DNA from: an uncultured Alistipes sp.
Lineage (GTDB): Bacteria; Bacteroidota; Bacteroidia; Bacteroidales; UBA932
Direction of reading: 5' to 3'
Assembly: GCA_900544195.1 (NCBI GenBank)
Contig: UQUJ01000026.1
Coordinates: 1 to 35,541 of the forward strand
DNA length: 35,541 bases
The notes below the pieces were generated by a model. That model did no database searches. It was not told where the DNA came from and worked only from the letters and a program-made list of their open reading frames with translations. Of this stretch, positions 17,259-25,341 are shown piece after piece. The translations under genes were made by a program, and so were the position numbers. The number at the start of each line of letters is the position of its first letter. Positions within the stretch are counted from its first letter, which is position 1.

Positions 17259-19262
17259 TTAGCGGGTGATTCTTGCCACCCAGCCTCCGCCAGGAGCAAG
17301 ATGGATTTTCACGATCCCGTCCGCCGGGATCTTCGCGGAAGTTTTCTTATAGTCTCTGGCTGCCCTGTCGGCGTTGATTCCGTCCTGGAAGACGGTCATA
17401 TTCCCGTCTCCGATGAAGTTCAGGTCAAGGGTAAGGTCGCGCGCATCCCAATTCGTCAGCGCTCCGATGTACCAGATGTCTCCGCTGCGGCGGGCCACGG
17501 CGACATATTCACCGATCTCTCCGCAAATCGGAACTGTCTCATCCCAGACAGTAGGGAAGCCAGCGATGAACTCCGTGCACTCCGGTTCGGCCATGTAGTT
17601 GGACGGCGAGTCGCAGAGCATCGTCAGCGGCGCCTCGAAGACGGCATATTCCGCGAGCTGACGGCAGCGGGTACCCTGGCTCATCGCCTCGGATCCGATC
17701 GGGTGGTAGTTCTTCTTTATTGCGTTGCGCATCGCCCCTTGGGTGTAATCCATCGGGCCGGCCACCATCCTGACGAAAGGAATCGTCACATCGTAGGTGA
17801 CCTCGTCGTAGCCTTCCGGACTCCATTTCAACTGCTCCAGTCCGGCGACACCCTCGAAATTAAGTACATTCGGGTAAGTCCTTTGGATTCCCGCAGGTTT
17901 GTAAACCCCGTGGAAATCGATCAGCAGATGGTTCTCGGCGGCGATCCTCGCCATCCTTTCGCAGAACTTCACGGCCTGCTGGTCGTCCCTGTTGATGAAA
18001 TCGATCTTGAATCCCTTGAAGCCCATCTTGGCGTAGTGGCTCATCGCCTTCTCCGGGTTCTTCACGATGCTGTTGTAGCTTGCCCAAAGGATGATTCCGA
18101 CCCCCTTCCCGTCAGCATAGGCGACGAGTTCCTCAAGGTTGATGTCGGGGTTGATCAGGAAGAGGTTAGCCTTGGCTCTCTGCGCCCATCCCTCGTCCAT
18201 GATGATGTACTCGATGCCGTGCGCCGCAGCGAAGTCTATGTAGTACTTGTAGGTCTCCGTGTTGATTCCAGCGCGGAAATCGACTCCGTAAAGATTCCAG
18301 TCGTTCCACCAGTCCCAGGCCACCTTCCCAGGTTTTACCCAGCTCCAGTCAGTGTTCTCGTCCGCCGGAGTGGCAAGCTGCCAGACCAGATCCATCTCCA
18401 TCAGCGACTTGGCGTCCTGAGCGATTCCGATGACCTTCCACGGGAACTTCTGCCCGGCCTCGACCTTGGCGATGTAGTCGGCGTAGTCCATATCCTGATA
18501 GACGTACACCCCGTTAGGTCTCAGCCCGATCGGGTATGGCGCGCGGACGCTTTTCAATTCCTTGCCGCCCTGCCCGTTGAGGAACATTCCAGGATAGCCG
18601 GACAAATCTGACTCGGTGATGACGATCTTCACCCCGTCAGCCGCGTCCACCGTCATCGGAAGGAACGCCAGCTTCGCGGGATTCATCCGGGACAAATGAA
18701 TATGCTCGTAGGTGTTCTCGAACGAGTTGACGAACTGCTGCTTGAATGTCTTTCCGTCGTCGCTCTTGACGTAAGGCACCCACGCCGTCCAGTCCTCGGC
18801 GAAGTTGAATTCCGTAAGCTCGTCAGTCACAGTGAACTCCCCGGACTTCACTGTCGAGATGAACCTGTATGCCACCCCGTTGTCGAACGCCCTGAACTCC
18901 ACATTGTACCCCTTGAACTCCAGCGTCAGGAAATTGTAAACGTCATCCACGGTCGCCTTCTTGTAATTCATCGCCGGGATGCCCTTCACATTGTGGCTCC
19001 CTTTCCTGCTCCTGCGAACCTTGTCCGCTCCTCCGAAGACCGTCCCGTCCTCAAATGTCATCGAGATCTCAGATGGTGTCAGGAGCGCAACCCCATCGCG
19101 GCTTATTGAATATCTCAGTCCGTCCCCAGTAGAGATTTCCGCCACGATCTTCCCGTCCGGAGAAGAAAGCGACCAATTATTCCGCGCCCCGAAGGCCACC
19201 AAAGGCAAGCCGATGAGCATCGCCGCCGTCAAAAGAAGTTGTTTCAGTGTCATATTACCCAT
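17259..19262 (-). CDS. GH97 family glycoside hydrolase (retaining-type, alpha-galactosidase-like)
   Basis: About 667 residues from ATG 19262 (MGNMTLKQLLL); a second ATG at 19253 is equally possible. It has a signal peptide ending near VAFGA, so it is periplasmic. It carries the GH97 N-terminal beta-domain (NNWSLSSPDGKIVAEI), the catalytic barrel with WDWWNDWNLYG, EYIIMDEGWA and GFKGFKIDFINRDDQ, and a C-terminal beta-domain. The Asp in KIDF corresponds to the nucleophile of retaining GH97 enzymes (alpha-galactosidase type). Inverting SusB-type enzymes use a glutamate base instead. From family knowledge I predict alpha-galactosidase activity. It has its own promoter and is encoded opposite the PUL. 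Confidence 0.95.
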   Translation of the reverse strand: MGNMTLKQLLLTAAMLIGLPLVAFGARNNWSLSSPDGKIVAEISTGDGLRYSISRDGVALLTPSEISMTFEDGTVFGGADKVRRSRKGSHNVKGIPAMNYKKATVDDVYNFLTLEFKGYNVEFRAFDNGVAYRFISTVKSGEFTVTDELTEFNFAEDWTAWVPYVKSDDGKTFKQQFVNSFENTYEHIHLSRMNPAKLAFLPMTVDAADGVKIVITESDLSGYPGMFLNGQGGKELKSVRAPYPIGLRPNGVYVYQDMDYADYIAKVEAGQKFPWKVIGIAQDAKSLMEMDLVWQLATPADENTDWSWVKPGKVAWDWWNDWNLYGVDFRAGINTETYKYYIDFAAAHGIEYIIMDEGWAQRAKANLFLINPDINLEELVAYADGKGVGIILWASYNSIVKNPEKAMSHYAKMGFKGFKIDFINRDDQQAVKFCERMARIAAENHLLIDFHGVYKPAGIQRTYPNVLNFEGVAGLEQLKWSPEGYDEVTYDVTIPFVRMVAGPMDYTQGAMRNAIKKNYHPIGSEAMSQGTRCRQLAEYAVFEAPLTMLCDSPSNYMAEPECTEFIAGFPTVWDETVPICGEIGEYVAVARRSGDIWYIGALTNWDARDLTLDLNFIGDGNMTVFQDGINADRAARDYKKTSAKIPADGIVKIHLAPGGGWVARITR

Positions 19263-19289
19263 AGTAATGAAGCTGATTTCACTAAAAAT

Positions 19290-19321
19290 CAAAAATAGTC
19301 ATTTTTCCGAATTTTACCAAA
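19290..19321 (-). promoter_or_regulatory. Bacteroidetes-type promoter of the GH97 gene
   Basis: Read on the minus strand, the -33 box TTTG (19321-19318) is followed by 20 bases and the -7 box TATTTTTG (19297-19290), matching TTTG-N19-21-TAnnTTTG. Transcription would start near 19283, giving a leader of about 20-30 bases. Confidence 0.75.
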
Positions 19322-19614
19322 ACGGGACAGGTTTGAATATGTGAGCATACCTCCCGGGGAACGTTTCCGCCCCGAAATGTCACCGAAGAGCGCCTCTTGA
19401 CCCTCTTCGGCAATGAAATCGCTCAAAAATGTCGCCCGAGAGACCTTGTTGATCATGACGGTGGCATTATATGCGGAAAATGCCACCGTTGTATGTGTTT
19501 TTGCCCCTGACAAGAGCGATATTGCCTGTTTATGCTCCTCTGATCGTGCTCATAGCCGATAAACACGGTTATTTATTGCCCGGAACTGTCTATCGTAGGA
19601 ATATTTTTACATTA
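19322..19614. other. Structured intergenic region between GH97 and the divergent ATPase gene
   Basis: No convincing gene is seen. Two hairpins stand out: CCGAAGAG (19383-19390) with CTCTTCGG (19403-19410), and an 11-bp stem ACGGTGGCATT (19458-19468) with AATGCCACCGT (19479-19489). A minus-strand frame of 74 codons crosses both stems and has no recognisable similarity or start signal. The hairpins lie upstream of both divergent promoters, so they are either operators, relics of a lost gene, or part of an undetected small RNA. Confidence 0.45.
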
Positions 19615-19644
19615 TACCTTTGCGATAACCGCCTTAAATCAGCA

Positions 19645-19710
19645 CTTGTCGCAAGGCAATAAAATTTATTCTTGTGCGGTAACTCGATTTTTTTTACCTT
19701 TGTCGCAAAG
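19645..19710. promoter_or_regulatory. Two related palindromes over the ATPase promoter
   Basis: CTTGTCGCAAG (19645-19655) and CTTTGTCGCAAAG (19698-19710) share a TCG centre and inverted arms. The second covers the -7 box. Another TACCTTTG lies at 19615-19622. This layout would suit an operator for autoregulation or another repressor; no binding protein is known. Confidence 0.45.
19671..19702 (+). promoter_or_regulatory. Bacteroidetes-type promoter of the DUF234 ATPase gene
   Basis: CTTG (19671-19674), 20-base spacer, TACCTTTG (19695-19702), close to the TTTG-N19-21-TAnnTTTG consensus. The predicted start near 19708 would leave under ten bases before ATG 19716, so the transcript may be nearly leaderless. 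Confidence 0.65.
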
Positions 19711-19715
19711 CGATA

Positions 19716-21155
19716 ATGAATATGGCAAATGAGATCATAGGGAGGGAAGAGGAGATCAAACTGCTCGAAGAATGCTATCAATCAGGTAAGGCTGAATTGG
19801 TTGCGGTGTATGGCAGAAGACGGGTCGGGAAAACCTATCTGGTAAAAAACCTGTTTCAGGATAGGTTTGACTTCTTTGTCACGGGGCAATACGAGGGGAA
19901 ACTTCGGGACGAACTGTATTTGTGGAACAGGAAACTCGTGGAGTGCTCCGGAAACTTCTACCCTATGCCGCGCGATTGGAATGAGGCGTTTGAGCAGCTG
20001 AAGCACTATCTCGGCACGATCGCGAAAAAGAGAGTCGTGATATTCATAGATGAGATGCCGTGGCTGGACACTCCTAAGTCGAAGTTTGTCAGTGCTTTTG
20101 AATATTTCTGGAATGATTGGGCCTCTTCGCGGAGCGAACTTATGGTGATCATCTGCGGTTCGGCCACAACGTGGATGAATGACAATGTCATCTCTCAGAA
20201 AGGCGGGTTGCACAATCGGGTCACACGGAAGATAAAGTTGTCTCAGTTCAATCTTCACGAGACTTCTCTTTTCCTGACCAGGAAAGGCATCAAATGGACA
20301 AACCACCAGATCGCGGAGTGCTATATGGTTCTTGGCGGCACCCCGTACTATCTCGATCTGCTCCGCAAAGGCTATAGTCTGCCTCAGAATGTCGATTTCC
20401 TGTTCTTTCGGAACAACGCCGAGCTTGACGGTGAATATGATGTTTTGCTGAAATCCTTGTTCAAGGACTCGCAGACCTACAGGCGTGTGATTGAGCTTCT
20501 TGCCAAGCGCTCCAAAGGCATGACCAGAAAGGAGATGTGCGAAGAACTGAAGTTTTCCGATGGCGGAGCGTTCACTACCATTCTTGAAAACTTGAGGAAT
20601 TGCGATTTCATACGGTCATATTCAGCGTTCGGGAAGAAGGACAGGGACACGATGTATCAGCTTGGGGATATGTTCATTCTGTTCTGTCTCAAGTTCGTCA
20701 AGAATGGTGGCGGAAAGGACGAGGCCTTCTGGTCGAACTCTATTGACGATCCGGCGAGACGGGCTTGGTCAGGATATGCTTTTGAACAGCTCTGCCTCAG
20801 TCATATTCCTCAAATCAAGGAAGCCTTGGGCATCCGTGGCATCCTTAGCAATGTCTGCTCCTGGTACAAGAAAGGGGACAGTGAAAAGGGAATAAAAGGG
20901 CATCAGATCGACATCCTTATAGAACGCCGGGACCAGGTGATAAATGTCTGCGAGGCAAAATTTTCCAACAGGCCCTACGTCGTGACCGGAAAAAATCTTC
21001 AAGAGATGTTTGAACGGATGGAGGATTTCCGCGACACGGTGAAAACCAACGCCGCCTTGCATCTCACGATGATCGCGTCAGACGGACTTGCGACCAATGA
21101 ATATTCAAGTGAAGTCCAGAGTGTTGTGACGCTTGATGATTTATTTAAGAGTTGA
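19716..21155 (+). CDS. Archaeal-type ATPase with C-terminal DUF234 nuclease-like domain
   Basis: 479 residues. The order is Walker A GRRRVGKT at 33-40, Walker B VVIFIDEMPWLD (about 107-118), the sensor-like VIICGSATTWM strand and a winged-helix region (about 255-300, RKEMCEELKFSDGGAFTTIL). The C-terminal DUF234 region carries a PD-(D/E)xK-like pattern, HQIDILIERRDQVINVCEAK. Many Bacteroidales genomes carry multiple copies of this ATPase family. A chaperone, DNA-related or toxin-like role has been suggested, but the function is not settled. It is monocistronic, has its own promoter and is transcribed away from GH97. A second ATG two codons downstream is possible. Confidence 0.93.
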   Translation: MNMANEIIGREEEIKLLEECYQSGKAELVAVYGRRRVGKTYLVKNLFQDRFDFFVTGQYEGKLRDELYLWNRKLVECSGNFYPMPRDWNEAFEQLKHYLGTIAKKRVVIFIDEMPWLDTPKSKFVSAFEYFWNDWASSRSELMVIICGSATTWMNDNVISQKGGLHNRVTRKIKLSQFNLHETSLFLTRKGIKWTNHQIAECYMVLGGTPYYLDLLRKGYSLPQNVDFLFFRNNAELDGEYDVLLKSLFKDSQTYRRVIELLAKRSKGMTRKEMCEELKFSDGGAFTTILENLRNCDFIRSYSAFGKKDRDTMYQLGDMFILFCLKFVKNGGGKDEAFWSNSIDDPARRAWSGYAFEQLCLSHIPQIKEALGIRGILSNVCSWYKKGDSEKGIKGHQIDILIERRDQVINVCEAKFSNRPYVVTGKNLQEMFERMEDFRDTVKTNAALHLTMIASDGLATNEYSSEVQSVVTLDDLFKS

Positions 21156-21165
21156 TGTTTCTTGT

Positions 21166-21211
21166 GTTTTGTGCACTTTGGAATGATGATAATTGAAGTT
21201 TTGTGCACTTT
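21166..21211. repeat. Direct repeat GTTTTGTGCACTTT, two copies
   Basis: The 14-mer occurs at 21166-21179 and 21198-21211, 32 bases apart, just after the ATPase stop. A palindromic GTGCAC core suggests a protein-binding site, but no partner is evident. Confidence 0.55.
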
Positions 21212-21391
21212 AGTAATGTTGAAAAAATAAGTAAGCGTTAAAATTGCATCAATCGATAAAATTGAATACATAGAATCACCCTGAACATTATATAACGGCT
21301 CTGTTGTTTTGATTTTTTTGAGCCTTGTGCAAACCCTGTGCAAACCGCAGGCACGCAGGAATGGCTCTGGTAATGCTGGGAGGCCATAGTG

Positions 21392-21430
21392 TGTGGCTGA
21401 CCCCCATATCCCGAGGGAGGGTCAGCCACA
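21392..21430. other. Strong hairpin, 12-bp stem
   Basis: TGTGGCTGACCC (21392-21403) pairs with GGGTCAGCCACA (21419-21430) around a 15-base loop. No T-run follows on either strand, so it is not an obvious terminator. It could be a repeat end, an operator or part of an RNA. Confidence 0.65.
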
Positions 21431-21882
21431 GTGATAGTGGATTGAATACCGTTGGTGGCGTTTTATCGTGTCCGTGGTTTGTAAATGATTGGCATTCTTT
21501 GCGGATAATGCCCCCGCCGTGACCAAGACCAGCGCCAACAGCTTTACTTAGGCTTGCAAACCATAATAAGGCAAATAAAAAAGTGGCAATCATTAGTGCA
21601 AACCTATTTCGTGCAGGATATGCTGGCGGATCAGGACAGAGAACTTCATGTCTTTTTCTTTTTTTGAACAAAAACGTTTGCGCAACGTACAATGAATCAA
21701 ATTGTTCGGTCTTGTGGGGAAAATATTTGCAGATTAGAATAATTATTAATATCATTGCGGAAGATATGACTTGCAGACTGAGGATTCTTTCGAAAAGGTG
21801 GCATCCTTTCAGAAGCGTCCCACTAACATACAACTGAAGTTTAACATACAAACCGATTGATGAATGAAAAAGTTCAACAGTT

Positions 21883-22098
21883 TTGATGCTGGCTCCAGAA
21901 GCGGGTGCAAACAATGTCGTAATATTCCCTGACCATCACTGGTCCGGTGCGGCATTGGCAATTCTGCCGGCCTTCCCTTTCACGTCGACTTTTCCGGCCT
22001 CCAGGCTGCTCCTTGCTCTGATTGCGGGAGGAGTGGCTTACGCGGCTTCTGACCAAACAGACACCGAGTCCGGTGTCCCCAAAACGTGGGTCTCCTGA
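21883..22098 (+). CDS. Possible small ORF before susC
   Basis: 71 codons from TTG-ATG, ending 46 bases before susC. A hydrophobic stretch (LLLALIAGGVAYAA) is followed by a polar tail. Third positions become GC-rich in the middle, which is suggestive but weak. No family is recognised and no clear ribosome-binding site is seen. It could be a small membrane peptide, a susC leader ORF or chance; an inverted CTCCTGAGGAG overlaps its end. Confidence 0.2.
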   Translation: MMLAPEAGANNVVIFPDHHWSGAALAILPAFPFTSTFPASRLLLALIAGGVAYAASDQTDTESGVPKTWVS

Positions 22099-22144
22099 GG
22101 AGTCGCACAGAAGTTTCACAAACCATTTATAAACTGATTTCATT

Positions 22145-25100
22145 ATGTTTAAAACAATGATTGTCAAGAGCATAGGGGGGGGTGGTATTGCCCTCGCTAT
22201 ACTCTTGTTATCCTCGACAGGCCTCAAGGCGGCGGTGACGCACTCCGGTGGCTCGGCGACGCAACAGCAGCAACCGAAGACCCGAATCCTGTCGGGAACC
22301 GTTCTGGACGCTGTCACGAACGAACCCGTGATCGGGGCGGCGGTCCAGGTGCGCGGCCGTCAGGGCGGGGAGATCACCGACCTTGACGGAATGTTCACCA
22401 TCGATGTCCCGTCCGGGGCGGTCATCACCGTCACATCGCTCGGCTACCGTTCCCTGTCTTTGAATGTCGGAAACCGGGACAACATCAGGATTCTCCTTGA
22501 GCCTGATTCAGAGGTTCTCGAAGACGTGGTTGTCACCGCGTTCGGAGTGGGACAGAAAAAGGAGAGCGTCGTGGGAGCCGTGCAGCTGGTGCGGCCGGAG
22601 TCCCTGATCGTTCCTTCCGCCAACCTCTCCACGGCGTTCGCGGGAAGACTCGCCGGAGTGGTCTCCTTCCAGAGAAGCGGAATGCCGGGACAGAACGGGT
22701 CTGACTTCTACATCAGGGGAATCTCCACCATCAGCGGAGTCACGTCACCTCTGATCATCCTTGACGGAGTGGAGATCTCGGCAGGAGACCTCAACGCCAT
22801 CGACCCGGAGATCATCGAGGGCTTTTCCATCCTCAAGGACGCGACGGCCACGGCGATGTACGGCACAAGAGGGGCCAACGGTGTGATGATCATCACGACC
22901 AAGAGCGGGCGCGACCTTGACAGGCCGATCATCGGATTCAGGATCGAGACCAACGTCACGACCCCTACCAGGCTGCCGAAATTCGTTGACGGAGCCAGGT
23001 ACATGGAACTCTTCAACGAGGCCGTGACAAACCAGGGTACAGGCGACGTGCTCTTCTCCAAGGAGAGGATCGAAGGCACAAGGAAGAGGCTCAACCCTTA
23101 CGTCTACCCGGACGTGAACTGGTACGACGAGATCTTCCGCAACCACGCCTTCAACCAGAAGGTCAACTTCAACATCCGCGGCGGAACCGGCAAGATCACC
23201 TACTTCATGAACCTGACCGTGAATCACGAGACGGGTATGCTCCGCGACAGGAGCAAGGACTTCTTCTCGTTCAGTAACGGAATCAACGTGATGAAGTACG
23301 CCTTCCAGAACAACATCGACTTTCACATGTCCAAGAGTTCCACAATCTCGCTTCACCTCAACGCGCAGGTCAATGACATCACCGCTCCGGCAATCAACAA
23401 CAATGACACGAGTCCCGCAGGACAGATGAACAGGATCTACTCCTCCATAATGGACTGCAATCCGGTGGACTTCCCTGTCTACTTCCCTGCGGGAGAGGAG
23501 AAATGGATAAAGTGGGGAGCGTTCAGCGGCGGCAACGACCAGGGGGCGACGAACCCGTTGGCGCAGGCCACCAGAGGCTACGGCACCAGTTTCGCGAGCA
23601 CGGTCATCGCCAACCTTGACTTCGAGCAGAAACTCGACGTGCTGACCAAAGGATTGAGGTTCAAGGCGATGCTCTCGTTCAAAAACTGGAGCAAGACCAC
23701 CACGAACCGTTCGCAGGGCGTCAACCGTTACTCCCTTGAAGGCTACACTGTCAATCCTGACGGAACCTATGACCTGAAAGTGACGCCGATCGGCACACCG
23801 GGCAAGCCGGTGCTCTCCACCAACAGAATAATGGAGGGAGACCACCGGATATATTTCCAGACCTTCTTGGACTGGAACAGAACCTTCGGAAAGCACTCGG
23901 CCAGCGCGATGCTCCTGTTCAACATGGACGAACTGTCGTTCAACAGCGGCGGCGACCTCATCAGCTCGCTGCCGAGAAGAAAGGTCGGCTACGCTGCCAG
24001 GCTGTCCTACGACTACGACCACCGTTACCTGCTCGAGTTCAACGCCGGCTACAACGGCTCCGAGAACTTCGCCAAAGGCCACAGGTACGGATTTTTCCCT
24101 TCAGTCGCCCTGGGCTGGAACGTCAGCTCGGAAAAGTTCTGGGCTCCTGTCAAGCCGGTCATCTCAAGACTCAAGCTCAGAGGCTCTTACGGACTTGTCG
24201 GCAACGACCAGATCGGAGGGACGCGGTTCATCTATCTGGCGGATGTGAACCTTGAGGCCTCACCGTGGTTCACTACCGGCTATGGTACAGGACAGACCCA
24301 AAGCCTCCGGGGTCCTACCTACAACCGCTTCCAGAACAATGACATCACCTGGGAGATCGGACGGAAGGTGAACGCGGGGGTCGAGATGGAGCTGTTCGGG
24401 TCGCTCAGTCTCACGATGGAGGCTTTCAGGGAGATCCGGAGCAACATATTCCAGCAGAAACTGTCGATTCCCAACTATCTCGGAACGGCAAACACCGTCA
24501 TCTACGGCAACCTCGCCAAGGTTAAGAACTACGGATTCGACATCTCCGCCGAGTTCGGCAAGTCTTTCTCCAAGGACTTCTACGTGCAGTTCCTCGGCAC
24601 GTTCACCTACGCGCGCAACAAGGTTCTTGAATATGACGAAGCCCCCGGCACGCGTCCGGCGAACTCCAGGATCGGACATCCGGTCAACACGATCTACGGT
24701 TTCATCAGCGACGGTCTCTACATCGACCAGGCGGATCTGGACCGCAGTCCGGAATCCACTCTAGGCAACATAGCGATAGCCCCGGGTGACATCAAGTACA
24801 TCGACCAGCCCGACAAGAACGGCAAGCTTGACGGGAAGATCACCACGGACGACGTGGTGGCGATGGGGTACCCTACCGTCCCGGAGATTGTCTACGGTTT
24901 CGGGCCGACGATAACGTACAGGAACGTTGACTTCTCGTTCTTTCTTCAGGGGGCGGCGAGGACATCGCTGATGATGTCTGGCTTCCATCCTTTCGGAGCG
25001 CAGTACAACAGGAACGTGCTTCAGTTCGTGGCTGATGACCATTGGAGTCCTACCAACCAGAACATAAGGGCGGCCTACCCGCGCCTTACAAAGTACGAGA

Positions 25101-25333
25101 ACAACCACAACTCCAGAGCTTCTGACTTCTGGCTCAGGGACGCTTCGTTCCTCAAGCTGAAGAACGTGGAGGTGGGTTGGAGAATCCGCAACGTAAGAGT
25201 CTATGCCAACGCCGTCAACGTCCTGACCTTCTCCAGGTTCAAGCATTGGGATCCGGAGATGGGAGGCGGGGCAGGCATGCAGTACCCTACCCAGAGGACA
25301 TTCAATCTTGGTCTGCAAGTGACATTTAAATGA
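22145..25333 (+). CDS. SusC/RagA-family TonB-dependent outer-membrane transporter
   Basis: 1,062 residues. A signal peptide (hydrophobic core ALAILLLSSTGLKAA) precedes a carboxypeptidase-regulatory-like beta-sandwich (about 48-125: GTVLDAVTNEPVIGAAVQV, then DLDGMFTIDV and VTSLGYRSL). After EDVVVTAFGVGQKKE comes the plug with the SusC hallmark YGTRGANGVMIITTKSG, and then the long beta-barrel ending in NLGLQVTFK. It imports oligosaccharides or glycopeptides across the outer membrane, capped by the SusD partner. Length is typical. No extra N-terminal STN signalling domain is present, so control by an anti-sigma partner is unlikely. The stop overlaps an ATG for susD (ATGA). It contains only two GAATAT-type sites, far fewer than neighbouring genes. 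Confidence 0.97.
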   Translation: MFKTMIVKSIGGGGIALAILLLSSTGLKAAVTHSGGSATQQQQPKTRILSGTVLDAVTNEPVIGAAVQVRGRQGGEITDLDGMFTIDVPSGAVITVTSLGYRSLSLNVGNRDNIRILLEPDSEVLEDVVVTAFGVGQKKESVVGAVQLVRPESLIVPSANLSTAFAGRLAGVVSFQRSGMPGQNGSDFYIRGISTISGVTSPLIILDGVEISAGDLNAIDPEIIEGFSILKDATATAMYGTRGANGVMIITTKSGRDLDRPIIGFRIETNVTTPTRLPKFVDGARYMELFNEAVTNQGTGDVLFSKERIEGTRKRLNPYVYPDVNWYDEIFRNHAFNQKVNFNIRGGTGKITYFMNLTVNHETGMLRDRSKDFFSFSNGINVMKYAFQNNIDFHMSKSSTISLHLNAQVNDITAPAINNNDTSPAGQMNRIYSSIMDCNPVDFPVYFPAGEEKWIKWGAFSGGNDQGATNPLAQATRGYGTSFASTVIANLDFEQKLDVLTKGLRFKAMLSFKNWSKTTTNRSQGVNRYSLEGYTVNPDGTYDLKVTPIGTPGKPVLSTNRIMEGDHRIYFQTFLDWNRTFGKHSASAMLLFNMDELSFNSGGDLISSLPRRKVGYAARLSYDYDHRYLLEFNAGYNGSENFAKGHRYGFFPSVALGWNVSSEKFWAPVKPVISRLKLRGSYGLVGNDQIGGTRFIYLADVNLEASPWFTTGYGTGQTQSLRGPTYNRFQNNDITWEIGRKVNAGVEMELFGSLSLTMEAFREIRSNIFQQKLSIPNYLGTANTVIYGNLAKVKNYGFDISAEFGKSFSKDFYVQFLGTFTYARNKVLEYDEAPGTRPANSRIGHPVNTIYGFISDGLYIDQADLDRSPESTLGNIAIAPGDIKYIDQPDKNGKLDGKITTDDVVAMGYPTVPEIVYGFGPTITYRNVDFSFFLQGAARTSLMMSGFHPFGAQYNRNVLQFVADDHWSPTNQNIRAAYPRLTKYENNHNSRASDFWLRDASFLKLKNVEVGWRIRNVRVYANAVNVLTFSRFKHWDPEMGGGAGMQYPTQRTFNLGLQVTFK

Positions 25334-25341
25334 TAACAGTG

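Larger units (their letters stand above)
21156..22144. other. Gene-poor ~1-kb stretch upstream of susC
   Basis: I see no convincing protein gene. It holds two copies of GTTTTGTGCACTTT, a variant of the TTAACGCTTAC element on the minus strand (near 21231-21242), a repeated GTGCAAACC near 21328-21346, a strong hairpin at 21392-21430 and a TTGCGCAA palindrome (21678-21685) of LacI-operator type. A minus-strand frame at 21288-21914 (208 codons) crosses the hairpin and lacks a recognisable product, so I treat it as chance. The first ~750 bases are clearly less GC-rich than the flanking genes. Confidence 0.5.

Noticed and set aside
19289..19513. 74-codon minus-strand frame upstream of GH97
   Set aside because: It overlaps the GH97 promoter and two hairpins and has no family resemblance; it is more likely non-coding.
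21288..21914. 208-codon minus-strand frame before susC
   Set aside because: It runs through a 12-bp palindrome and AT-rich DNA, has no coding-like third-position pattern and no recognisable product.
22745..24082. Long open frame of 445 codons antisense to susC, and similar long frames opposite other genes
   Set aside because: They are shadows of GC-rich genes. The sense strands encode recognised families, and the antisense products are arginine- or valine-rich with no domain.
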